From JAPLDA01 sp043742705 (GTDB lineage: Bacteria; Bacteroidota; Bacteroidia; AKYH767-A; 2013-40CM-41-45): a stretch of DNA of 20,723 nucleotides. The notes under the pieces were generated by a model, which saw only the letters and a list, made by a program, of their open reading frames with translations, had not been told where the DNA came from and ran no database searches. Shown one piece after another: positions 1-7,400 of the stretch (position 1 is its first letter; every line of letters starts with the position of its first letter). The stretch is taken from positions 1 to 20,723 of the forward strand of contig JAYTXY010000196.1 in NCBI GenBank assembly GCA_043742705.1. Reading direction: 5' to 3'. The translations under genes were made by a program, and so were the position numbers.

Positions 1-90
1 CAAACTAAAATTAATAACAGACCTATTAGGAAATTTAAATACAAAACAGCTAATCAAGTCTTCTCAGAAAAAGTTGCACTTATTAGTTGA
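1..90 (+). CDS. C-terminal end of an IS30-family-like transposase (partial, runs off left edge)
   Basis: Frame 1 is open from the first base to a TGA at 88-90 and encodes 29 residues. They contain an NNRP motif followed by a KYKTANQVF-like segment. This matches the usual end of IS30-family transposases, where a line such as LNNRPRKRLxYKTPxEVF follows the last part of the DDE integrase core. The catalytic residues lie outside the window, so intactness cannot be judged. The gene points toward the minus-strand DUF1801 gene, whose stop codon is only 30 bases away, so the element would have inserted just past the 3' end of that gene. The identification rests on a short motif match and is an inference. 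Confidence 0.6.
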   Translation, partial: QTKINNRPIRKFKYKTANQVFSEKVALIS

Positions 91-91
91 A
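73..91. repeat. Putative right terminal inverted repeat of the IS30-like element
   Basis: GTTGCACTTATTAGTTGAA overlaps the transposase stop codon. In Bacteroidota IS30-type elements the right terminal repeat commonly overlaps or directly follows the transposase stop with a similar TTGCACTT-like sequence. The left end is outside the window, so neither the inverted match nor a target duplication can be verified. Confidence 0.3.
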
Positions 92-95
92 CATA

Positions 96-119
96 CAAAT
101 TATCAAATTATCAAATTAA
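96..119. repeat. Three tandem copies of an 8-base unit (CAAATTAT)
   Basis: The unit CAAATTAT occurs at 96-103 and 104-111, with a third copy (CAAATTAA) at 112-119 that abuts the stop codon of the DUF1801 gene at 120-122. This is directly visible. The function is unknown, and it may be simple-repeat drift at the junction with the IS element. Confidence 0.7.
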
Positions 120-737
120 TTATTTCTTCATATACTTCCAAAGCCTCGGCGTGCCCTCACTCATCCATTCAATTGCAGTTGTAAGTCGTTTGCTTTTGGT
201 TGCATCGGTTTTAGCTTCGGTAATCCATTCCACGTATTCTCTTTTATTGGAAGGAGAAAAATTTTCAAATGTAATTTTAGCTGCTTTATTTTTATTTAGT
301 GCAGAAATTAGTTCTTTCGGAACAGGTAATTCTGGTTTCGCAGCAGTCTTTTTCTTTTCTACTTTGATTCCGTCATCGTTTAATTTTTTTGCCTGCTTCA
401 GAAAATCAATGATTGCTTTATCGGGTGGAAGATCTTTCAGGGACTTCATACTACCGAAATTTCCCATCGCTTCTCCACCCTGGTTTTTCCTTTCTCCTAG
501 ATATCCTTTCGGATCGTTGAGCAATTTTGATTTCCAGAAACCTGCAACACAATGTTGCTTAAAAGATGCGATTCCAAAAAATGGTCCTTTGTATTCAAAA
601 CTCGGCATTCCCCATTTGATGGTTTCAGCAACTTCCGGAACTGCCTTGTGAACAAGCGAACGTAAATGTTTTAGGATCGGTTGTGCGAAGGGTTGTGCTT
701 TTTCAATGTAGGCATCAACGCGTTTATCTTTTGACAT
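120..737 (-). CDS. DUF1801 / YdeI-OmdA-like protein
   Basis: This 205-residue protein is probably cytoplasmic, since no signal peptide or membrane segment is visible. Residues about 10-115 have the DUF1801 (YdhG-like) pattern: a helical start, then ETIKWGMPSFEYKGPFFGIASFKQH, which is typical of that fold. The C-terminal part, about 135-200, has the lysine-rich LPVPKELISALNKNKAAKITFENFSPSNKREYVEWI pattern of the YdeI/OmpD-associated (OmdA) domain. This two-domain arrangement is common in Bacteroidota and other bacteria. The biochemical role is not established; the family name comes from a reported link to bacteriocin protection and outer-membrane proteins. ATG at 737 is the natural start. The gene is last in a minus-strand series and is separated from pyc by 120 bases that contain palindromic repeats. 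An IS30-like element lies just beyond its 3' end. Confidence 0.85.
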   Translation of the reverse strand: MSKDKRVDAYIEKAQPFAQPILKHLRSLVHKAVPEVAETIKWGMPSFEYKGPFFGIASFKQHCVAGFWKSKLLNDPKGYLGERKNQGGEAMGNFGSMKSLKDLPPDKAIIDFLKQAKKLNDDGIKVEKKKTAAKPELPVPKELISALNKNKAAKITFENFSPSNKREYVEWITEAKTDATKSKRLTTAIEWMSEGTPRLWKYMKK

Positions 738-785
738 GATGGTTGAGTTTTGATTGTCAAGTAAAAATAATAATTCTTACTTAAT

Positions 786-810
786 TTCTTCAACCTGACA
801 GGTTGAAGAA
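786..810. repeat. Perfect 12+12 palindrome in the pyc-DUF1801 gap
   Basis: The left arm TTCTTCAACCTG (786-797) is the exact reverse complement of the right arm CAGGTTGAAGAA (799-810), with one base between them. As RNA this would fold as an 11-pair stem with a 3-base loop. No clear U-run follows on the minus strand, so it is not a textbook terminator for pyc. CCTGACAGG-centred palindromes of this kind recur between genes in Bacteroidota genomes, so a dispersed palindromic repeat is the favoured reading. Confidence 0.75.
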
Positions 811-830
811 CCCACAATCCACGGACAACT

Positions 831-850
831 GTAGACTGTTATCAGTCGAC
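831..850. repeat. Imperfect inverted repeat next to the pyc stop codon
   Basis: GTAGACTG (831-838) and CAGTCGAC (843-850) are inverted with one mismatch and a 4-base loop (TTAT). Neighbouring bases repeat the same vocabulary (CCACGGACAACTG, CGACCACAGAC), which resembles the degenerate GTCGACTGT-type simple repeats seen between Bacteroidota genes. It sits 8-27 bases beyond the pyc stop and may act as a weak 3' end. Confidence 0.5.
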
Positions 851-857
851 CACAGAC

Positions 858-3800
858 TTAATTAATCTCCATCACCAAATCATCCGCTTCAACCAATATT
901 CCTTCTTTTAAATGAATGGTTGATATAGATAAGTCTTTCGAAGCTGTAATTGTAGTTTCCATTTTCATTGCTTCTATAGTAAACAACGATGCATTTCGCT
1001 TCACAGCATCTCCGGCTTTCACAAAAATTTTAGAAAGGCGCCCTTGTAACGGAGCCCCAATGTGATTCGGAGACGTAGCTTTCGGATTAGAGATTTTTTT
1101 AACGAGCGCTTTTTTATCCTTCATTTCAATCACACGTGTCTGTCCGTTCAGGCGGAAGAATACACTTCGGTTCCCATCTTCGTCTGTAGTGTTGCTGACA
1201 TGAAGCAACCGGACAATCAATGTTTTTCCTGTGCCGATGTCCACTAAAATTTCTTCATCCGGTTTCATGGGAAAGAAAAATGAAGGAGTAGGAATGGAAC
1301 TTGTCTCACCAAATTGCTTTTGAAAATTGTAATACTCTTCAAAAACTTTCGGATAAAATTTATAAGAGAGGAAATCAAGAAAGCTCTGGTAGTGGTCAAA
1401 TCTTTTCTGAAACTCTTCGAACTCCCTGTCAAATTCAATCGGCTGGAGATGTGCATTTGGTAAATCTGTATACGGAGCTTCGTCTTTCAAAATAAATTTT
1501 TGCAACTCTTTCGGAAAGCCTCCATAAGGCTGACCAAGATCGCCTCGGAACATCGTCTTCACTGATTCGGGAAATGAAAGCGAATCACCTTTGGTGAGAA
1601 TATCTTCTTTCGAAAGATTTTGTGTGACCATGAACATCGCCATATCGCCCACAACTTTCGATGACGGAGTCACTTTCACGAGATCACCGAAAATTTCATT
1701 CACGTCTTCGTACGCTTTTTTAATGTCATCCATCCGTTCAGCAAGTCCGAGTGAAATCGCCTGTGGTTTCAGGTTGGAATATTGTCCACCCGGAATTTCA
1801 TGTTTGTACACTTCTGCAGTTCCTGCCATCAAGCCTGATTCAAACGGATAATAATAATCACGCACATTTTCCCAATAGTTACTGAATGAATTTAAGGACT
1901 CAATATCAAAGTTAGTTTCATACGGAGTGTTGTTCAACGCTTCCGCCAGTGTATTGAAATTCGGTTGCGAGGTAAGTCCGCTTAATGAACTCAGTGCAAC
2001 ATCCACCACATCCACTCCGGCTTCAATGGCTTTCAGGTACGTTGCAAGCTGAATAGAGGAAGTATCATGTGTATGAAGGTGAATCGGAATTTTTACGGTA
2101 TTCTTTAGTTCACGGATTAAGATTTCCGCAGCATACGGTTTAAGCAAACCGGCCATGTCTTTGATGCCGAGAATGTGTGCCCCGGATTCTTCGAGCTGTT
2201 TAGCAAGATCAAGATAATATTGCAAAGAGAATTTTTTTCTCTTCGGATTCATGATGTCTCCCGTATAGCAAATACACGCTTCCGCGATTCCTCCTGTACG
2301 TTCGCGCACAGCACGAATACTCACTTCCATACTCTTCACCCAATTGAGTGAATCGAAAATGCGAAACAAATCAACTCCATTTTCCCAACTCTTCTCAATG
2401 AATTTTTCTACAAGGTTGTCGGGATATGAAGTGTAACCGACAGCATTCGATCCGCGAATAAGCATTTGCAACATCACATTGGGAATAGCTGAGCGTAAAG
2501 CCTGCAAACGTTTCCACGGATCTTCGTGCAAAAACCGCAAGGCTACATCGAACGTTGCTCCTCCCCATACTTCCATGGAAAATAATTGAGGATGATGATG
2601 AGCAAAACTTTCTGCAACCTTCATCATGTCAATTGTTCTTACACGAGTGGCAAGGAGCGATTGATGTGCATCACGCATGGTGCAATCAGTAAACTGAACT
2701 TTCTTCTGATCCTTGAGCCACTTCGCGAATTTTTCTGCGCCAAGTTCATCAAGCAATTGCTTTGTTCCGGCTTTTGGTTTTTGTGTTTGATCAAATGAAG
2801 GAATTTTGGGAGTTTGAAAAATTCTTGTTGAATCTATTTTCTGAACATCAGGATTTCCGTTGACTAATACGTCAGCGAGGTAACGAAGTACTTTTGTGCC
2901 ACGATCCTGTTTTGCTTTTACATGAAATAATTCAGGATATTTTTCAATGAACTTCACGGTCGCTTCTCCCTGTTCGAAAACAGGATGCATGATTACATTC
3001 TCTAAAAATGAAATATTTGTTTTCACTCCGCGAATCCGGAATTCTGTCAACGCTCTGTGTAGTCGTTGGCGTGCGCCTCTCAGCGTTCTTCCTTTCGCTG
3101 TAATTTTCACTAGCATGGAATCAAAAAATGGAGAAACTTTTACACCCTGATAAGAACTTCCTTCATCGAGACGAATGCCATAACCTGCAGCATGACGATA
3201 GGCGATGATGGTTCCGTAATCAGGCTTGAAATCATTTTGCGGATCTTCAGTTGTGATCCTGCATTGAATTGCGAAGCCGTTGCAATGAAGTTGTTCCTGG
3301 TTTTGAATGTTGATGCGCGATGAAGTCAATGCTTCACCATCAGCAATAAGGATTTGTGAGCGTACTAAATCAATTCCTGTTACTTCTTCCGTCACCGTAT
3401 GCTCAACCTGTATTCTCGGATTGACTTCGATGAAATAAATGTTTTCGTTTTTGTCGACCAGGAATTCAACGGTGCCTGCATTGTTATATCCGACACTCTT
3501 TGCAATTTTCAATGCATGATTGTACAGATTGTTTTTCGTTTCCTGTTTTAGACTTGGTGCAGGAGCGATTTCCACGACCTTTTGAAATCTGCGTTGAACA
3601 CTGCAATCACGCTCAAATAAATGAACAATGTTTCCATGTTGATCGCCAAGAATCTGAACTTCGATGTGCTTCGGATCATGAATGAATTTTTCAATGAAGA
3701 TCGTATCATCACCGAATGCATTGCCGGCTTCACGTTTTGCTTCGCTGAATGATTTTTCCAATTCTTCTTCCTGATGAATGACACGCATTCCTCTTCCGCC

Positions 3801-4298
3801 ACCTCCTGCACTTGCTTTAAAGATGACAGGGAAACCGATTCGTTTTGCTTCATTCAATGCAATCTCAGGAGTAGTCAGTTTTCCTTTGTTGTCTTCAATG
3901 ACAGGAACATTGCAACTGCGTGCGACAATTTTTGATTTCACTTTATCGCCCAGTTGTTCCATGACTTCAGGAGACGGACCTACGAAAATGATTCCTTCTT
4001 CACGGCAGCGTTTTGCAAACTGAACATTCTCTGATAAAAATCCATAACCCGGATGAATTGCATTCACTTTTTGGATTTTTGCAACACGAATTATTTCTTC
4101 GATGTTGAGATACGGTTTCAGTGGATCATCGTTGCTGCCGATCTGGTAAGCTTCATCGGCTTTGAAGCGATGCAATGAATAGCGATCTTCATAAGTATAA
4201 ATGGCGAGCGTTCGTATCCCAAGCTCGGCTGCTGCTCTCAACACACGAATGGCAATCTCGCCACGGTTGGCGACCAGAAGTTTTTGAATTTTTTCCAT
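858..4298 (-). CDS. pyc: Pyruvate carboxylase (single-chain, biotin-dependent)
   Basis: The enzyme carboxylates pyruvate to oxaloacetate with ATP and bicarbonate, an anaplerotic cytoplasmic reaction. Numbered from ATG 4298, the protein has 1146 residues, matching the usual ~1150. The biotin carboxylase domain spans about 1-455, beginning IQKLLVANRGEIAIRV and carrying the ATP-grasp glycine loop KASAGGGGRGMRV near 161-173. The carboxyltransferase domain is about 530-800, with metal-binding Asp538 in FTDCTMRD, HLHTH at 740-744 and Lys713 in GIKDMAGL as the carbamylated lysine. The PYC/OADA domain follows, then a biotinyl domain with EAMKME and biotin-lysine 1112, 34 residues from the end. All hallmark residues are present. 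An in-frame ATG at 4346 (GTG at 4349) would add 16-17 residues. I prefer 4298 because homologues start there. A terminator at 4379-4419 separates it from the upstream gene, so it needs its own promoter, which I could not pin down. Confidence 0.96.
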   Translation of the reverse strand: MEKIQKLLVANRGEIAIRVLRAAAELGIRTLAIYTYEDRYSLHRFKADEAYQIGSNDDPLKPYLNIEEIIRVAKIQKVNAIHPGYGFLSENVQFAKRCREEGIIFVGPSPEVMEQLGDKVKSKIVARSCNVPVIEDNKGKLTTPEIALNEAKRIGFPVIFKASAGGGGRGMRVIHQEEELEKSFSEAKREAGNAFGDDTIFIEKFIHDPKHIEVQILGDQHGNIVHLFERDCSVQRRFQKVVEIAPAPSLKQETKNNLYNHALKIAKSVGYNNAGTVEFLVDKNENIYFIEVNPRIQVEHTVTEEVTGIDLVRSQILIADGEALTSSRINIQNQEQLHCNGFAIQCRITTEDPQNDFKPDYGTIIAYRHAAGYGIRLDEGSSYQGVKVSPFFDSMLVKITAKGRTLRGARQRLHRALTEFRIRGVKTNISFLENVIMHPVFEQGEATVKFIEKYPELFHVKAKQDRGTKVLRYLADVLVNGNPDVQKIDSTRIFQTPKIPSFDQTQKPKAGTKQLLDELGAEKFAKWLKDQKKVQFTDCTMRDAHQSLLATRVRTIDMMKVAESFAHHHPQLFSMEVWGGATFDVALRFLHEDPWKRLQALRSAIPNVMLQMLIRGSNAVGYTSYPDNLVEKFIEKSWENGVDLFRIFDSLNWVKSMEVSIRAVRERTGGIAEACICYTGDIMNPKRKKFSLQYYLDLAKQLEESGAHILGIKDMAGLLKPYAAEILIRELKNTVKIPIHLHTHDTSSIQLATYLKAIEAGVDVVDVALSSLSGLTSQPNFNTLAEALNNTPYETNFDIESLNSFSNYWENVRDYYYPFESGLMAGTAEVYKHEIPGGQYSNLKPQAISLGLAERMDDIKKAYEDVNEIFGDLVKVTPSSKVVGDMAMFMVTQNLSKEDILTKGDSLSFPESVKTMFRGDLGQPYGGFPKELQKFILKDEAPYTDLPNAHLQPIEFDREFEEFQKRFDHYQSFLDFLSYKFYPKVFEEYYNFQKQFGETSSIPTPSFFFPMKPDEEILVDIGTGKTLIVRLLHVSNTTDEDGNRSVFFRLNGQTRVIEMKDKKALVKKISNPKATSPNHIGAPLQGRLSKIFVKAGDAVKRNASLFTIEAMKMETTITASKDLSISTIHLKEGILVEADDLVMEIN

Positions 4299-4378
4299 CG
4301 GGAAAACGGTTGGTTCGTTTCTCTCAAAGGAAATTAATTGATTCATCACATAGCACGAACAGAAAACTTTCTATCAAC

Positions 4379-4419
4379 AAAAAAGTGTTTGAATCACCTT
4401 TCGATCCAAACACTTTTTT
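4379..4419 (-). terminator. Rho-independent terminator after the T9SS protein gene
   Basis: The arms AAAAAAGTGTTTG (4379-4391) and CAAACACTTTTTT (4407-4419) are perfect 13-base reverse complements around a 15-base loop. Read on the minus strand, the stem is followed by TTGTTGA after six Us and lies 39 bases past the T9SS stop codon. It should end that transcript and insulate pyc. The A/U-symmetric stem would also work on the opposite strand. Confidence 0.85.
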
Positions 4420-4457
4420 GCAGACGCCTGCATGTGGAAACTGACTTTCGTCAATTC

Positions 4458-7400
4458 TTATTTACACAATATGATTTTCTGGTTTACAAGTTTTGAATCT
4501 GAAACGACATGCACGAAATAAATCCCGTTTGGTTGTGAAGAAAGATCAATCAATGTAAATGCAGATTTTCCCGGTGAACTTTGCCATACTTCTTTTCCCA
4601 ACAAGTCTGTGACAAAAACAGATGCATCCGTTGTCATCCAGTCATCTTTTTTCAGGTAGAAAATTCCGGTTGAAGGATTCGGATAAATTTTAAGATCCGT
4701 TGCATTGCTCATGTAATTCACTCCAACTGTCGGAACGTAAATGAAAAAATCGTCAATGGAAACGCCATCTTTCTTAATTGAACCGTCTGACGTAAACACA
4801 AACCTGAACATCACGTTACTCTGTCCGAGAATGATTGATGGCAAAGCCAGGTAAGTTGATTGTATCCAGCCTTGAACATTCAATGCGGTTAATGAACTGT
4901 CATCCCATGCCGGGAGTCCACTGGAAGTCAATGCACCGTTGTTGTACCAGTTAATACCATTCGGATCATTAAGAATGCCTAGTACTGTCCAGGTTGAACC
5001 GACATCAATCGAATATTCCAATCGCTCACCGTCATAGGTATTTTCAGCAAACCGGTTTTGCCAGAAGGACAATCTTGCTTCTGCAATACCGGTAAAATCA
5101 AACAGCGGTGAAATCAGGTAGCTTCTTGCATTGTCTGCGTAAGCACTTGTTAAATTGATATCCCAGCAATTCGGTGCGGAGTGTGATCCCGTTGTTTTTC
5201 CGAAAGCAGGAGTCCCCAGTTGCCAGTTCGTTCCCAATCCGACTGAGCTGTCGTACCAGGCCACACTACCTGTATCGAAATTATCAGTATAAGGAATGTT
5301 GAATTTCAAAACTCCCTGTGACGTTTTGCAGAGTGTATCATTGCTGTGTCCGCTGTCATTAAATGCATTCGTCCATGAACATATGTTATATGTTCCGGAA
5401 GGAATTGTGTACGTGGTGACAAACGTAAGCGTATCGTGAGTTCCCGCCTGGATGGTGCCGTTGTATAGTTGCGTGACAGGACTGCCTGAATTAATACTGT
5501 ATCCGACATCGAAATTAGAAGTTGTATCCGCTCCGAAATTATAAATTACAACTCTGACAGAATCGGTTGTGCCTGCAGTAGCGGAGAACCCAGGTTTCAG
5601 AATAGCTGTTACTCCAACATCGTGTGATTCAGGAGGAGCGATAATAAAATCATCTATTGAAATTCCATCCGTTGTTTGCGAACCATCAGAAGTGAAGACA
5701 AACCTGAACATCACACTTGGTCCTGTAATGATTGAAGGTAAAGTCCAGTAAATTGACTGCTGCCAGCCCGGAGTTCCTCCACTTGTCAATGAACTTCCTT
5801 CCCATCCCGGCAGATTACTGGAGTTAATTGCTGCGTCTGTATACCAGTTCATCGCGCCCGGGTCGCTAACTGTTCCAAGGACACTCCAGGTTGTTCCGGC
5901 ATTGATCGAATATTCCAAACGGGTTCCATCCCAAGTTGCTTCAGAGTTACGGTTTTGCCAGAAGGACAATTTTGCATTGATCATTCCGGTAAAATCAAAC
6001 AGTGGTGAGATGAGATAACTCTTTGCATTATTTGCATAGGTTGTAGATAGATTAATATCCCAGCAATTCGAACCTGAATGCGTTCCTGTTGTCTGACCAT
6101 ACGCAGGAGTTCCGAGTTGCCAGTTTGTTCCCGCTGTTGCTGAACTATCTCTCCAAGCTACTGCGCCTGTATCGAAGTTATCCGTGTATGGTAGTGCAAA
6201 CCTTGGTATGCCCTGGAAGTTTCTGCACAAAGTGTCGTTAACATTATCTCCGTCAGAAAGCAATGCAGAATTTGCGCAGATGTTAAAGTAGCCGGGTGGT
6301 ACAGTAAACGTTGTAGCGAACGCAAAGAAAGTAGTTGACGCAGGCGCTAAACTACCATTCCATGTTTCAGTAGAGATCAGCGTTCCGTTAACCTTGTATT
6401 CAAAATCACTCGATGTTACCGTGGTTGTTCCATAATTTTTAAACGCGACCGTTACAAATCCCTGTGACCCCGCAGCTGATGTTGTAGTTGGCTGAAAAAA
6501 AGCTGTGACACCGATGTCAAGCGGAAATCCCGGTTGAATTGAAAAGTCATCAATTGAAACTCCGTCTGAATTCGTAGTGGCATTTGATAAAAAGATAAAA
6601 CGGAATCTCACGTTCGCTCCGGTAATAGTCAGTGGGAGGAGGTAGGTTGATTTTTTCCATCCTCCAGAATTCCCATCCCATCCCGGCTTTCCGGAAGCAT
6701 TAATGTTTGCATTCGTATTCCAGTTTGTTCCATTCGCATCAGTCGGTCCTGTTCCCAATGTGTTCCAGGTTGTTCCTCCGTTCAGAGAATATTCGAGTTG
6801 CATACCATCGCCTATTGCAATGTTCCTGTTTTGCCAGAAGTATAATTTTGCATTCACGATTCCTGTGAAATCAATGAGCGGAGAAGTTAGTACTGATCGT
6901 GCATTGATAGCATATGCGGAAGTGAGATTGATGTCCCATGCTTTGGTAGGAGAATGTGCTGAGTTGGTCACACCGAAATTAGGTGTACCCAACTGCCAGG
7001 TTGTACCGGCCGCAGAACTGTCGGTCCAGATACTTGGGGGTGAATCAAAGTTCTCTACATACGGAATAGATACTCTTGGTAAACCCTGGAAACTTTTACA
7101 AAGCGTATCGTTTGCAGCATCTCCATCTGAAGCAAGCAATGTAAATGCACACACATCATACGAACCGGTTGGAACTGTAAACGGAGTTGAGAATGTAAAA
7201 AAAGTTGTTGAGCCTGGAGCCAATGAGCCATTCCAGGTTTCCGCGGCAGTCAGCACGCCATTTATGCTATATGCAATAGTGCTGGATGTAACAGTGGTAG
7301 TCCCGAAATTCTTAAATCCGATCTGGACAGTACCGGAAGATCCTGCGGCCAACACGGCAGCCGGTTGCAAAAATGAAGTCACCCCAATATCAAGCGGAGA

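Noticed and set aside
151..651. A 166-codon plus-strand frame opposite the DUF1801 gene, with hydrophobic stretches.
   Set aside because: The minus-strand protein matches DUF1801 and OmdA patterns along its full length, so the opposite frame is a shadow of its codon bias.
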